In this document: piece by piece, positions 23,174 through 33,501 of the stretch | Numbering within the stretch: position 1 is the stretch's first letter | Layout of the letters: the number at the start of each line of letters is the position of its first letter | Origin: Winogradskyella flava | Lineage (GTDB): Bacteria; Bacteroidota; Bacteroidia; Flavobacteriales; Flavobacteriaceae | Direction of reading: 5' to 3' | Length of the DNA stretch: 64,000 bases | Assembly: GCF_014243395.1 (NCBI RefSeq) | Contig: NZ_JACLCP010000001.1 | Span: forward strand, 1,054,001 to 1,118,000 | Notes under the pieces: generated by a model | What the model was told of the DNA's origin: nothing | What the model saw: only the letters and a program-made list of their open reading frames with translations | Database searches by the model: none | Made by a program: the position numbers and the translations under genes

Positions 23174-24724
23174 TTAGTTCGCATATTTTGTCAAATACTT
23201 AGTTTTTATGATTTCGCCAACGGATTTGTTTTCAATTTTGCTTTCTAGCCACGAGATGACGTCTAGATAAAGAAAGGCGCGTCGCTCGAAAGGGTGGTCT
23301 TCGTAAACCTTAAGTCTTTCCAGTAAGTCTTTAAAAGCATTTTTTAAGTCATGTGGATAAATATCTTGTAATCCACGAATGAATTTTATCATTTCTTTCT
23401 GCACTTCGTGCAAGTCATTCATTTTGATCAAAAACTTGTAGGTACTTCGTAAAAGTGTCTCTAAATGGTAATCTAATCCTGCTTCATAGTGTGCAACAAG
23501 ATTTAGGACTCTAGAGAAACACAATAAATCTTCGCGCATGGATAGCGATTTGTTTGAAATGATTTTATCTAAATATTGAATGCATGCCTTGTTATTTCCA
23601 GCACCAAAATGCAAACTTGCAAATTTATAGTAAAATACCATTTGATGGTGAGGGTCTATACGATTTTCAAATAAAACAAGTTCTTTTTCAATGTGAGGGA
23701 TAAGAGCTAAGCCATCTTCAAAACTACCATCTATAAAATATTGATTGATGCTATGGAAATTGGTGTAAAGAAAAACTAAGGCTGATACATTTTCGTCTTT
23801 TATAAATTTAGAATTATCAACTGTGGCTTTCAAATCCGCAAGCTTCTTTACAAATTTAGGTTTGTTTCTTATAAAGTAAATGGCTTCTAAAAGATAGTTG
23901 TTGCCTTTTAAAAAGAAAACGGGATTTACATTGATCATTTTTGGATTTTGATAAAAAAGATCTACCCATTTTGAGGCATACCTATAGCAATTCAAAAAAT
24001 CCTGAAGTAAAAAATTATACCATAAATGTGCCTTGTAATACCAGAGTTTTTCTCTAAATCCTATTTTTTTGTTCTTGATTTTAGGAAGTCTGTCGTTAAA
24101 ATATTTCGTGACGATTGCTCCTTCTTCTTCATTTTTAACATAACCAGTTTTAAGGATGATGCTATAGAGTTGAAGTGACAAATTTGAAAGCTTGCTAGCT
24201 ATAAGGTTCTGTGCACTCAAATCACGAGCTTGTATTGCCAATTCATCAGCTCGTGTGCTAATACTTCTGGTTATATATTGAGATTCAATAATCTTCTCTA
24301 GTTCAACGATTTCAAAGGCGAGATTTTTTTCTTCATTGGTAATGGCTAATTCTTTCGCTTTGTCTAAGATTTTCAGACTCTGTTTGTAAAGCCCTTTGTG
24401 ATATAAAATGGATGCAAAATCAAGCTGTTCCCTTATCTGTGAGCGTACGTTCTGGTGAGATGGATTTAACTTTAAACTTATAAGAATTTGCTTGTACAAA
24501 TGGGCCTTTACATTAGCAAGTTGTTGTTTTTTTACAATACCACTTTTTATAATTGAGGCTTCATTATAGGTTTTCGCCTTGTCCAGTAAGTTAAATAGGT
24601 TTAAAAATTTAGAGTCAGTATTCACGCCCAGCCTTCCAACATAAAGCTTGAATTGTCTTTTCTCGGATTTTGTCAATGATTTAACAAGCGAAAATAAGTT
24701 GTCTTTTTGGTCCTTAGTTATCAA
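23174..24724 (-). CDS. Helical protein of unknown function, 516 residues
   Basis: I do not recognise a named family. The sequence is almost entirely alpha-helical, lysine- and leucine-rich, with paired helices resembling degenerate tetratricopeptide repeats over about residues 90-460 (for example YHKGLYKQSLKILDKAKELA near 110). There is no signal peptide or membrane segment. Similar large helical proteins are widespread in Flavobacteria. The start is TTG at 24724: the frame closes at a stop 15 bp upstream with no ATG between, and the next internal ATG would remove many helices. The gene is divergent from leuA and probably monocistronic. Confidence 0.75.
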   Translation of the reverse strand: MITKDQKDNLFSLVKSLTKSEKRQFKLYVGRLGVNTDSKFLNLFNLLDKAKTYNEASIIKSGIVKKQQLANVKAHLYKQILISLKLNPSHQNVRSQIREQLDFASILYHKGLYKQSLKILDKAKELAITNEEKNLAFEIVELEKIIESQYITRSISTRADELAIQARDLSAQNLIASKLSNLSLQLYSIILKTGYVKNEEEGAIVTKYFNDRLPKIKNKKIGFREKLWYYKAHLWYNFLLQDFLNCYRYASKWVDLFYQNPKMINVNPVFFLKGNNYLLEAIYFIRNKPKFVKKLADLKATVDNSKFIKDENVSALVFLYTNFHSINQYFIDGSFEDGLALIPHIEKELVLFENRIDPHHQMVFYYKFASLHFGAGNNKACIQYLDKIISNKSLSMREDLLCFSRVLNLVAHYEAGLDYHLETLLRSTYKFLIKMNDLHEVQKEMIKFIRGLQDIYPHDLKNAFKDLLERLKVYEDHPFERRAFLYLDVISWLESKIENKSVGEIIKTKYLTKYAN

Positions 24725-24868
24725 GGGAAAATAATTTTATTAGTCTGAAAATCAATTAATTATTATGTAAAATTAAGGTTGAACATCGTAATTCTATAAT
24801 TAAAGGCAATGATGTAAAGAATGTGAAAACCTAACTTCGTTAGACAATACTAATCTTTATTTTGTTAA

Positions 24869-26044
24869 ATGTCAAATAACACTATTCAAATATTCGATAC
24901 AACATTGCGTGATGGTGAGCAAGTTCCAGGCTGCAAACTAGATACCAAGCAAAAAGTTCTCATTGCTGAGCAATTGGATACACTAGGTGTAGATATTATC
25001 GAGGCAGGTTTTCCGGTATCGAGTCCAGGTGATTTTAAATCGGTAGAGGCTATTTCAAAAATAGTCAAAAATGCCACAGTTTGTGGTTTGACACGTTCAG
25101 TGGAAAATGACATTAAGGTGGCTTCCCAAGCATTAAGGTTTGCAAAAAGACCAAGAATACATACTGGTATTGGTACGTCGGAATCTCACATTAAGCATAA
25201 GTTTAAGACTACGAAAGAAGATATTCTTGAACGGGCTTATGCCGCCGTAAAATATGCAAAATCATTTGTTGAAGATGTAGAGTTTTATGCAGAGGATGCA
25301 GGTAGAACGGATAACGAATATTTGGCAAGAGTTTGTGAGGTAGCAATAAAAGCTGGAGCTACTGTTTTAAATATTCCTGATACTACGGGCTATTGTCTCC
25401 CGAGTGAATATGGTGCAAAAATTAAGTACTTAAAAGAAAATGTAAAAGGTATAGAAAAAGCCATTTTATCATGTCATTGCCATAACGATTTGGGCTTAGC
25501 TACTGCAAATTCTATCGAAGGCGTTATTAATGGTGCTAGACAAATTGAATGTACCATCAATGGTATTGGTGAACGAGCAGGTAATACGGCATTAGAGGAA
25601 GTTGTCATGGTGTTAAAACAGCATCCATATCTCAATTTAGATACTAACGTAAATACATCCATGCTCTATGGAATGAGTCAATTGGTAAGTGATAGTATGG
25701 GTATTTATACGCAACCAAACAAAGCCATTGTTGGAGCCAATGCATTTGCGCACAGCTCAGGTATTCATCAAGATGGTGTAATTAAGAATAGGGAAACTTA
25801 TGAAATTATAGATCCCAAGGATGTTGGTGTCACTGAATCTGCTATCGTTTTAACTGCAAGAAGCGGAAGAGCAGCTTTGGCATATCGAGCTAAAAAGGTA
25901 GGTTATGAGTTAACGAAACTTCAGTTAGACGATGTTTATGCTAATTTTTTGACGTTTGCCGATAGAAAGAAAGAGATTGATGATAATGATATTCATCAAA
26001 TTATCGAAACCAGTAAAGTATATCAACAAATAATTTCAGCTTAG
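24869..26044 (+). CDS. leuA: 2-isopropylmalate synthase, short form without regulatory domain
   Basis: A 391-residue protein that condenses acetyl-CoA with 2-oxoisovalerate. The HMGL-like TIM barrel starts with [15 protein letters not shown] (8-22), has the metal-binding HCHNDLGLA (about 202-210) and the [10 protein letters not shown] motif. It ends shortly after the linker subdomain, lacking the ~110-residue leucine-sensing domain of ordinary LeuA (500+ residues), so leucine feedback at the protein level is probably absent or different. It is followed immediately by leuC (stop and start adjacent). Homocitrate or citramalate synthase activity cannot be excluded from sequence, but leuCDB context supports LeuA. 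Confidence 0.88.
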   Translation: MSNNTIQIFDTTLRDGEQVPGCKLDTKQKVLIAEQLDTLGVDIIEAGFPVSSPGDFKSVEAISKIVKNATVCGLTRSVENDIKVASQALRFAKRPRIHTGIGTSESHIKHKFKTTKEDILERAYAAVKYAKSFVEDVEFYAEDAGRTDNEYLARVCEVAIKAGATVLNIPDTTGYCLPSEYGAKIKYLKENVKGIEKAILSCHCHNDLGLATANSIEGVINGARQIECTINGIGERAGNTALEEVVMVLKQHPYLNLDTNVNTSMLYGMSQLVSDSMGIYTQPNKAIVGANAFAHSSGIHQDGVIKNRETYEIIDPKDVGVTESAIVLTARSGRAALAYRAKKVGYELTKLQLDDVYANFLTFADRKKEIDDNDIHQIIETSKVYQQIISA

Positions 26045-27430
26045 ATGTCAAAAAGAACATTGTTTGATAAGGTCTGGGATTCTCATGTAGTGAGCACTAT
26101 AGAAAACGGCCCTCAGATTTTATATATAGATAAACATTTGATCCACGAAGTTACAAGTCCGCAAGCTTTTAATGAATTAGAAGATCGCGGAATTCCTATT
26201 TTTAGGCCAGATCAAATTGTGGCTACTGCAGACCACAATACGCCTACATTGAATCAAGATCAACCGGTTAAGGACGCGTTGTCCAGAAAACAGTTAGAAC
26301 AATTATCAGAAAACTGCCAAAAAAACAATATTACATTATTTGAGTTAGGACATGAATATAATGGTATTGTGCATGTAATGGCTCCAGAGTTAGGAGTGAC
26401 CCAACCAGGTATAACCATGGTCTGTGGGGATAGTCACACCTCAACACATGGTGCTTTCGGAGCCATTGCATTTGGCATAGGCACAAGTCAGGTAGCTCAA
26501 GTTTTTGCAAGTCAGTGCTTATTATTGACTAAGCCAAAGAGTTTGAGAGTCAATGTTAACGGAAAGCTCCAGAAAGGCGTATTGCCTAAAGATGTCATTC
26601 TTTACATTATTTCAAAGCTCGGTACCAATTCTGGAACAGGATATTTCTGCGAATATGCAGGGAATGTGTTTGAGGATATGAGTATGGAGGGTCGTATGAC
26701 AGTTTGTAACATGAGTATCGAAATGGGAGCACGTGGCGGCATGATCGCACCAGATGAAACTACCTTTGAATATGTTAAAGGACGAGAGTTTGCGCCTAAG
26801 GGAGAAGCTTTTGAAGAGAAAGTAGCCTACTGGAAAACACTACCAACTGACGAAGGTGCTGTGTTTGATAAAGAATATCATTTTAATGCAGAAGATATAG
26901 AGCCAATGGTCACTTATGGCACTAATCCTGGTATGGGAATTAAAATTTCTGAAACTATACCTGTTGAAGACAATCCGTCATTCAAAAAGTCATTAGCTTA
27001 TATGAATTTTGAAGCTGGAGAAAGCTTAATTAATAAACCAATAAACTTTGTCTTTATCGGAAGCTGCACGAATTCTAGAATTGAAGATTTTAGAGTTGCG
27101 GCTGATTTTATAAAGGGAAAGAAGAAAGCGGATAACGTTACGGCTTGGTTGGTGCCAGGAAGCAAACAGGTAGAAGCTCAAATAATAGAGGAAGGTTTGA
27201 AAACTGTTTTTGATGAGGCAGGATTCGAACTACGTCAACCAGGTTGTTCAGCCTGTTTGGCTATGAACGATGACAAAATTCCGCAAGGCGAATATTGCGT
27301 GTCAACCTCTAACAGGAATTTTGAAGGTAGACAAGGTCAAGGGTCGAGAACAATTTTGGCAAGTCCTCTGGTCGCTGCCGCCACTGCCGTAGAAGGTAAA
27401 ATCATTGATATTACAAAACATTTAAATTAA
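26045..27430 (+). CDS. leuC: 3-isopropylmalate dehydratase large subunit
   Basis: A 461-residue aconitase-family subunit. The [4Fe-4S] cysteines are in [12 protein letters not shown] and GCSACLAMN; the substrate/cluster motif [12 protein letters not shown] lies near residue 129. With LeuD it isomerises 2-isopropylmalate to 3-isopropylmalate. The ATG follows the leuA stop with no gap and the stop overlaps the leuD ATG (TAATG). Confidence 0.96.
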   Translation: MSKRTLFDKVWDSHVVSTIENGPQILYIDKHLIHEVTSPQAFNELEDRGIPIFRPDQIVATADHNTPTLNQDQPVKDALSRKQLEQLSENCQKNNITLFELGHEYNGIVHVMAPELGVTQPGITMVCGDSHTSTHGAFGAIAFGIGTSQVAQVFASQCLLLTKPKSLRVNVNGKLQKGVLPKDVILYIISKLGTNSGTGYFCEYAGNVFEDMSMEGRMTVCNMSIEMGARGGMIAPDETTFEYVKGREFAPKGEAFEEKVAYWKTLPTDEGAVFDKEYHFNAEDIEPMVTYGTNPGMGIKISETIPVEDNPSFKKSLAYMNFEAGESLINKPINFVFIGSCTNSRIEDFRVAADFIKGKKKADNVTAWLVPGSKQVEAQIIEEGLKTVFDEAGFELRQPGCSACLAMNDDKIPQGEYCVSTSNRNFEGRQGQGSRTILASPLVAAATAVEGKIIDITKHLN

Positions 27431-28020
27431 TGGAAAAGTTTATGACATTGCGATCGACTGCCATTCCTTTAAATATTGAGAATGTAGATACAGATCAAAT
27501 CATACCAGCGCGCTTTTTAAAGGCTACTGATAAAAAAGGATTTGGAGATAATGTTTTTAGGGATTGGAGGTACAATAAAGATGGTAAGGAAAATTCAGAA
27601 TTTATTTTAAACAAGCCAGAATATTCAGGCAGTATTTTAGTCGCTGGAAATAATTTTGGTTGTGGATCTAGTAGGGAACATGCGGCTTGGGCAATAGTAG
27701 GTTATGGCTTTAAAGTTGTGGTATCCAGTTTTTTTGCAGATATCTTTAAGGGTAATGCATTAAACAATGGACTGTTACCCGTTCAAGTTTCAGAAAGGTT
27801 TTTGAGTGACTTAATGCAGAGAATTGCGTCCAATCCACAGACGGTATTGGAAGTGGATCTTCAAAAGCAAACAATTTCCGTAGTAAATTCGGATCTTTCT
27901 GAGCACTTCGAAATAGATGCTTACAAAAAAACCTGTATGATCAATGGATATGACGACATTGATTATCTTATAAATAATAAAGAGTTAATTGAAGCTTTTG
28001 AAGCTCAGAAAATATATTGA
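27430..28020 (+). CDS. leuD: 3-isopropylmalate dehydratase small subunit
   Basis: A 196-residue swivelling-domain subunit, normal length. [14 protein letters not shown] (19-32) and [14 protein letters not shown] (74-87) are the family signatures. It forms the heterodimer with LeuC. Start overlaps the leuC stop; leuB follows after 8 bp. Confidence 0.96.
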   Translation: MEKFMTLRSTAIPLNIENVDTDQIIPARFLKATDKKGFGDNVFRDWRYNKDGKENSEFILNKPEYSGSILVAGNNFGCGSSREHAAWAIVGYGFKVVVSSFFADIFKGNALNNGLLPVQVSERFLSDLMQRIASNPQTVLEVDLQKQTISVVNSDLSEHFEIDAYKKTCMINGYDDIDYLINNKELIEAFEAQKIY

Positions 28021-28028
28021 TAGAGTAG

Positions 28029-29147
28029 ATGGAATTAAATATAGCAGTTTTATCTGGAGATGGTATTGGTCCCGAAGTGACCAATCAAGCAATAAAAGCT
28101 TTAAACGCTATTGCGCTAGAGTTTAATCATAATTTTAAGTTCAAAACTGCCGATGTAGGTGCGGTTGCCATTGATAATTGTAATGACCCTTTGCCCAAAG
28201 ACACCTTGAGTTTGTGTAAAACTAGCGATGCTATTTTATTTGGGGCTATTGGTCATCCGAAGTATGATAATAATCCATCCGCGAAAGTTCGTCCAGAGCA
28301 AGGTCTTCTAAAGCTACGAAAAGAGCTTGGTTTATATGCTAATATAAGACCAGTAAAAGCATATCAAACCCTATTGGACAAATCGCCATTGAAAAAGCAT
28401 ATTATTGAAGGAACAGATATCAGTATCTACAGGGAATTAACTGGTGGTATCTATTTTGGAGAAAAGTACTTAAGTGAAGATGAAAATGTAGCTTCTGATC
28501 TGTGCATGTACTCACGCGAAGAAATAGAACGTATAACACATTTAGCTTTTAAAGCAGCTCAAAATAGAAGGCGTAAAGTAACGTTGGTCGATAAGGCAAA
28601 TGTTTTGGAGAGTTCTAGGCTTTGGAGGAAAGTAGTTACAGAAGTTGCTAAAGATTACAAAGATGTCGAATTGGACTTTTTGTTTGTGGACAATGCGGCT
28701 ATGCAGATGATTTTAAACCCCAAACAGTTCGATGTTGTTTTAACTGAAAATATGTTCGGCGATATTATTAGTGATGAAGCCAGTGTCATTGGAGGATCAA
28801 TAGGGCTGTTGGCTTCGGCATCAGTTGGTGATAAATATGCCATGTTCGAACCTATTCATGGTTCTTTTCCTCAAGCTACAGGAAAAGACATTGCCAATCC
28901 CATAGCATCAATTTTGTCTGCGGCAATGTTATTAGAACATTTTGAATTATTCAATGAGGCGAAACTGATAAGAATGGCTGTAGAGAAATCCTTAAAATTG
29001 GATATTACTACGCCAGATATCAATACTAAATACGATAATATAACTACAAGTAGAGTTGGTGAATTTATTGAGGATTTTATTCTTAATCCTAATGACACGA
29101 ACATGAATTTCACAAACATCCATTTAGGGCAATCTACAATCATATAA
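28029..29147 (+). CDS. leuB: 3-isopropylmalate dehydrogenase
   Basis: A 372-residue NAD-dependent beta-decarboxylating dehydrogenase. LSGDGIGPEV at the N-terminus, RPEQGLLKLRKELGLYANIRP for substrate binding, the metal-binding aspartates in NMFGDIISDEAS and the NAD-binding HGSFPQATGKDIANP are all visible. It makes 2-oxoisocaproate. Fourth gene of leuACDB, 5 bp before ppc. Confidence 0.96.
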   Translation: MELNIAVLSGDGIGPEVTNQAIKALNAIALEFNHNFKFKTADVGAVAIDNCNDPLPKDTLSLCKTSDAILFGAIGHPKYDNNPSAKVRPEQGLLKLRKELGLYANIRPVKAYQTLLDKSPLKKHIIEGTDISIYRELTGGIYFGEKYLSEDENVASDLCMYSREEIERITHLAFKAAQNRRRKVTLVDKANVLESSRLWRKVVTEVAKDYKDVELDFLFVDNAAMQMILNPKQFDVVLTENMFGDIISDEASVIGGSIGLLASASVGDKYAMFEPIHGSFPQATGKDIANPIASILSAAMLLEHFELFNEAKLIRMAVEKSLKLDITTPDINTKYDNITTSRVGEFIEDFILNPNDTNMNFTNIHLGQSTII

Positions 29148-29152
29148 TTTAA

Positions 29153-31735
29153 ATGCCAACACAACCAAAACTTACAAGATTCAATCAAAACGTATTATCA
29201 AAGTATCAGATATACAATAGCATCTTTGTAACATTGCCTTTTGATACTATAACACGAACAGGTACCTTATTGCCACTTTTTCATGCAACATGCGAGAAAG
29301 GATATGCCAATAAAAATGACCCAACAGCGATAGTTGAAACCTTCTTTAAAAAGTATCAAGCACGACGATCACCTCAGAGTCAGATTGATTTGTTGTTTCG
29401 TTTTATTCAATATATAGAGAGACAGGTGGTGTTGTTTGATGCCATTGAAGATGCTGCTTTTCCAGTTGTCAATAATATGGATGGTATCGGTACGCTCAGA
29501 AGTTTAAAAGAGTCTGTTACCAAGGAAAAAAAAATAGACACCTTAAGGCAGTACTTGGAAGAGTTTAAAGTTCGTATTGTGCTAACAGCACATCCAACAC
29601 AATTTTATCCAGGTTCAGTGTTAGGTATTATTACAGATTTAACGGAAGCGATTCGAGCTAATGATTTGGTTAAAATAACTGATTTATTAGCGCAATTGGG
29701 TAAAACCCCATTCTTCAAGGACAAGAAACCATCTCCATATGATGAAGCCGTAAGCCTAATCTGGTATTTGGAAAATGTATTTTATAAATCCTTTGGAACT
29801 ATTTACGATTACATTCAGCAAAATATATTTGATGGTGAGCAGATTGAAAATGATATTATAAATATTGGATTTTGGCCAGGAGGTGATCGTGACGGAAACC
29901 CATTTGTTACGCCAGAGATTACGCTCAATGTTGCTAAAAGACTAAGAGCAACAGTTATCAAAAATTATTACAGGGATGCACGTCGATTAAGACGAAAGTT
30001 AACATTTGAGGGTGTTGAAGAACGTATTGTGGTTTTAGAGACTGAGCTTTGGAAAATTATTACGAATCAAAACTCGAACTTAACAGCAGAAAATTTTGCC
30101 TCTGAATTAGAGGTGATCAAAAACGTACTCATTAAAGAACATCAGTCTTTATACTTATCTGAAGTCAATAGTTTATTGAATAAAGTTCATTTATTCGGAT
30201 TCCATTTTGCCAACTTGGATATCCGTCAAGATAGTCGAAAGCATGCTCAGTTTTTTAATGATATGGTCGATGCTCTATTAGAGAGCGGAAGTGATATTTT
30301 TCCTAAGAATTATCACGATTTATCAGACGAAGAGCAAGTAAAATTGTTGTCTAAAATTAAAGGAGAAGTTGACTTATCACTAATTAAAGATGAAGAAACC
30401 TTAAAGGCGCTAAATACCATGAAAGCTATTAGAACTATTCAAGGTACTAATGGCGAGAAAGCGGCAAATAGATATATAATTAGCAACAACCAGACAGCTC
30501 TAAATGTTATGCAGCTTTTTGCAATGCTGAAACTGGTTGCGTTTCATGATAAGTTAACTGTAGACATTGGACCTTTGTTTGAAACAATTACCGATTTGGA
30601 AAATGCGCCTGCAGTTATGGAAGAGTTATACACTAATCCTGAATATGCTAAGCATTTAAAATCTCGTGGTAATAAACAGACGATAATGCTAGGTTTTAGC
30701 GATGGTACTAAGGATGGAGGTTATTTAATGGCGAATTGGGCAATCTATAAAGCCAAAGAAGCTTTAACAGCTGTATCCAGAAAGTTCGATATTAAGGTTA
30801 TTTTCTTTGATGGACGTGGTGGTCCACCGGCTAGAGGAGGCGGTAAGACACATAATTTCTATGCATCTCTTGGTCCAACGATTGAAGATAAAGAAGTGCA
30901 ATTGACTATACAAGGCCAAACGATTAGTTCTAATTTTGGAACTTTAGAATCTTCCCAGTACAACTTAGAACAATTAATTAGTTCTGGTATTCACAATAGT
31001 ATCAGTGATAGGGATTTGAGCATGACTTCAGAAAACAGAGAGGTAATGACCGATTTGGCAGAACGAAGTTATAAAACCTATTCAGATTTTAAGGCGCATC
31101 CAAAATTCATTTCATATTTGGAGCATATGAGTACGCTGAAGTATTATGCCAAGACAAATATTGGAAGTCGTCCATCTAAACGTGGAAAAGCTCAAGGTTT
31201 AGTATTCGAGGATTTAAGGGCTATTCCTTTCGTGGGATCTTGGAGTCAATTAAAGCAAAATGTACCTGGATTTTATGGTGTAGGTACGGCTTTAAAGCAC
31301 TACGAGGATTCAGGGGAATTTGACAAGGTTAGAAATCTCTACAATACGTCAGATTTCTTTAAAACATTAATAGAGAATAGTATGATGTCATTATCAAAGT
31401 CATTTTTTGATTTGACGAGATATATGTCCGAAGATCCTCAATACGGCGAATTTTGGACCATTATTTATAACGAATATGAAACTTCAAAACGGCTTATACT
31501 CAAACTTACTGGTTACAAGGAATTAATGGAAGAAGAACCAGCGGGTAAAGCATCTATTGCCGTAAGGGAGTCAATAGTCTTACCGTTGCTGACCATTCAG
31601 CAATATGCATTAAAGAAAATTCAAGAACTTGAAAAAGCAGGTGTGAAACCGGACGATGAGGAAATGAAAGTTTATGCAAGCATGGTAACACGCTCTTTAT
31701 TTGGTAATATTAATGCAAGTCGTAACTCGGCATAA
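29153..31735 (+). CDS. ppc: Phosphoenolpyruvate carboxylase
   Basis: An 860-residue cytoplasmic enzyme that makes oxaloacetate from PEP and bicarbonate. Catalytic signatures are VLTAHPTQ (H147), GGDRDGNPFVT and FFDGRGGPPARGGGKTH. It is of bacterial length and ends near NINASRNSA instead of the usual NTG, so the allosteric C-terminus is somewhat altered. It begins 5 bp after leuB and has no promoter space of its own, so it is probably the last gene of the leucine operon; a terminator follows at 31761. Oxaloacetate feeds aspartate, the precursor for the thr/ile genes elsewhere in the window. Confidence 0.95.
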   Translation: MPTQPKLTRFNQNVLSKYQIYNSIFVTLPFDTITRTGTLLPLFHATCEKGYANKNDPTAIVETFFKKYQARRSPQSQIDLLFRFIQYIERQVVLFDAIEDAAFPVVNNMDGIGTLRSLKESVTKEKKIDTLRQYLEEFKVRIVLTAHPTQFYPGSVLGIITDLTEAIRANDLVKITDLLAQLGKTPFFKDKKPSPYDEAVSLIWYLENVFYKSFGTIYDYIQQNIFDGEQIENDIINIGFWPGGDRDGNPFVTPEITLNVAKRLRATVIKNYYRDARRLRRKLTFEGVEERIVVLETELWKIITNQNSNLTAENFASELEVIKNVLIKEHQSLYLSEVNSLLNKVHLFGFHFANLDIRQDSRKHAQFFNDMVDALLESGSDIFPKNYHDLSDEEQVKLLSKIKGEVDLSLIKDEETLKALNTMKAIRTIQGTNGEKAANRYIISNNQTALNVMQLFAMLKLVAFHDKLTVDIGPLFETITDLENAPAVMEELYTNPEYAKHLKSRGNKQTIMLGFSDGTKDGGYLMANWAIYKAKEALTAVSRKFDIKVIFFDGRGGPPARGGGKTHNFYASLGPTIEDKEVQLTIQGQTISSNFGTLESSQYNLEQLISSGIHNSISDRDLSMTSENREVMTDLAERSYKTYSDFKAHPKFISYLEHMSTLKYYAKTNIGSRPSKRGKAQGLVFEDLRAIPFVGSWSQLKQNVPGFYGVGTALKHYEDSGEFDKVRNLYNTSDFFKTLIENSMMSLSKSFFDLTRYMSEDPQYGEFWTIIYNEYETSKRLILKLTGYKELMEEEPAGKASIAVRESIVLPLLTIQQYALKKIQELEKAGVKPDDEEMKVYASMVTRSLFGNINASRNSA

Positions 31736-31760
31736 GCATATATTTTAAATTCTATAAATC

Positions 31761-31797
31761 AAAAACCCTCTAAGCAATAGACTTAGAGGGTTTTTTA
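31761..31797. terminator. Bidirectional intrinsic terminator between ppc and amt
   Basis: CCCTCTAAG and CTTAGAGGG form a perfect 9-bp stem with a 7-nt loop, flanked by AAAAA and TTTTTT. It can serve both converging operons. Confidence 0.92.
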
Positions 31798-31839
31798 CTA
31801 ACAAAAGGATTTAACTAATAGGTCAAATTCATAGCAATA

Positions 31840-33135
31840 TTAATGCTCATTGAGTCTAAAATCTGGATAGGCATCCATACCATGCTCATGGGCATCAAGA
31901 CCTTCTAATTCTTCGCGTTCAGAAACTCTTATACCAATGGTTTTCTTAAGGACAAAAATGATTAGAAATGATGATACTATACATATGGCAGCATAGGCTA
32001 AGACGCCATAGAGTTGAGGTAAAAACGATAAGCTGTTAGCCGCTTCAGATACCGTGGCGACCACCTCGCCATTAGCGTTTAAGAATTCACCTGCATCATT
32101 AGTGGTGGCGCTAAATCCAAATATACCAACGGCCAGTGTTCCCCAAATACCGCAAACTAGATGTACGGCAATAGCGCCTACAGGATCATCTAATCTTAAT
32201 CTATCTATAAAACTAACAGCAAAAACAATAAGCGCACCAGCTATGGCCCCAATTATAATGGCATCAGTTACTGACATGACATCAGCACCAGCTGTAATGC
32301 CAACTAAACCTCCGAGGATACCGTTTAAAAACATGGTAAGATCCAGATTTTTAAACATTACACCAGAAACAAGAGCCGAAACAACACCGCCTGCCGCTGC
32401 AGCCAAGCATGTAGTTACTAATGTCAATGACGTCAATCCAGGATCGGCAGATAAAACAGAACCTCCATTAAAACCAAACCATCCTAACCAAAGTATTAAT
32501 ACTCCAGCCGTTGCCAGAGGTATATTATGTCCAGGTATGGCTTGAGGTTTCCCATCTTTGAATTTACCAATTCTCGAACCTAGTAACCATACTGCAATCA
32601 AAGCTGCCCATCCACCTACTGAATGCACTAATGTAGATCCTGCAAAATCATAAAATCCGAGTTGGTCTAAGAAACCGCCTCCCCATTTCCAGGAACCTGC
32701 AATTGGATAGATTAATCCAACATAGATGACCGTAAAAATCATAAATGGACCAATTTTCATGCGTTCAGCGACAGCTCCAGATACAATGGTTGCAGCTGTA
32801 GCGGCAAACATACCTTGGAACAAGAAATCTGTCCAGTAGGTATAACCTCCATTATAATCTAGATCTAATGTTCCGGCTTCAGTAAGTGGAGAATCTAATC
32901 CGAATCCAGCAAAACCTAAAAAGCCATTAAACTCTCCAGGATACATTAGGTTGAATCCCACTAGGCAATACAATAAAAGACCTACCGTAATGATAAAAAT
33001 ATTTTTGAATAATATGTTAATTGTATTTTTTTGACGTGTCAAACCGATTTCTAAAAATGCAAAACCTAGGTGCATAAAGAAAACCAGTGCTGTACAGATC
33101 ATCATCCATACGTTATTTGTAGTTAGTAATTCCAT
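31840..33135 (-). CDS. amt: Ammonium transporter
   Basis: A 431-residue Amt family channel with about 11 membrane segments. The pore histidines are recognisable in STLVHSVGGW and IAVHLVCGIWG; the FAATAATIVSGAVAERM segment contains a gate region. The N-terminus reads NVWMMICTALVFFMHLGFAFLEIGL as in the family. It conducts ammonium across the inner membrane and is blocked by P-II proteins; the glnK gene lies 6 bp upstream in the same operon. Confidence 0.96.
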   Translation of the reverse strand: MELLTTNNVWMMICTALVFFMHLGFAFLEIGLTRQKNTINILFKNIFIITVGLLLYCLVGFNLMYPGEFNGFLGFAGFGLDSPLTEAGTLDLDYNGGYTYWTDFLFQGMFAATAATIVSGAVAERMKIGPFMIFTVIYVGLIYPIAGSWKWGGGFLDQLGFYDFAGSTLVHSVGGWAALIAVWLLGSRIGKFKDGKPQAIPGHNIPLATAGVLILWLGWFGFNGGSVLSADPGLTSLTLVTTCLAAAAGGVVSALVSGVMFKNLDLTMFLNGILGGLVGITAGADVMSVTDAIIIGAIAGALIVFAVSFIDRLRLDDPVGAIAVHLVCGIWGTLAVGIFGFSATTNDAGEFLNANGEVVATVSEAANSLSFLPQLYGVLAYAAICIVSSFLIIFVLKKTIGIRVSEREELEGLDAHEHGMDAYPDFRLNEH

Positions 33136-33141
33136 AGTTGA

Positions 33142-33480
33142 TTATTTTAAAGTATTTCCTCCTTTTTCTCCTGTTCGTATTCTGTAAACTTCCTCAATGT
33201 GCGAGACGAATATTTTTCCATCACCAACATCTCCTGTGGCACCAGCATCTAGGATGGCTTTAATGGTCACTTCTTCGAAATCGTCATTAACTACTATTGA
33301 TAAGTAGCGCCTTTGGATATCGCTCGTACTATAGGAAACACCTCTGTAAACATGTCCCTCTTTTTCGTTGCCAAGACCTGTGACATCCCAGTAAGAGAAA
33401 AAATTAACACCAACTTCATGCAGTGCTGTCTTGACTGCAGAAAATTTGGATTTTCTGATAATCGCTTCAACTTTTTTCAT
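33142..33480 (-). CDS. glnK: P-II family nitrogen regulatory protein
   Basis: A 112-residue signal protein. The T-loop contains YRGVSY with Y50 at the position of the uridylylation tyrosine, and the B-loop TGDVGDGKIFV binds ATP/2-oxoglutarate. It senses nitrogen status and would gate the Amt channel encoded just downstream. The T-loop sequence around the tyrosine (VSYSTSDIQRR) departs from the enterobacterial form. The porin gene lies 21 bp upstream in the same direction. Confidence 0.93.
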   Translation of the reverse strand: MKKVEAIIRKSKFSAVKTALHEVGVNFFSYWDVTGLGNEKEGHVYRGVSYSTSDIQRRYLSIVVNDDFEEVTIKAILDAGATGDVGDGKIFVSHIEEVYRIRTGEKGGNTLK

Positions 33481-33501
33481 TGTATTTATTATTAGTATTA
33501 G

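Noticed and set aside
32054-32545. 163-codon open frame antisense to amt
   Set aside because: Entirely within the conserved ammonium transporter gene, with alanine/proline/threonine-rich composition typical of an antisense shadow.
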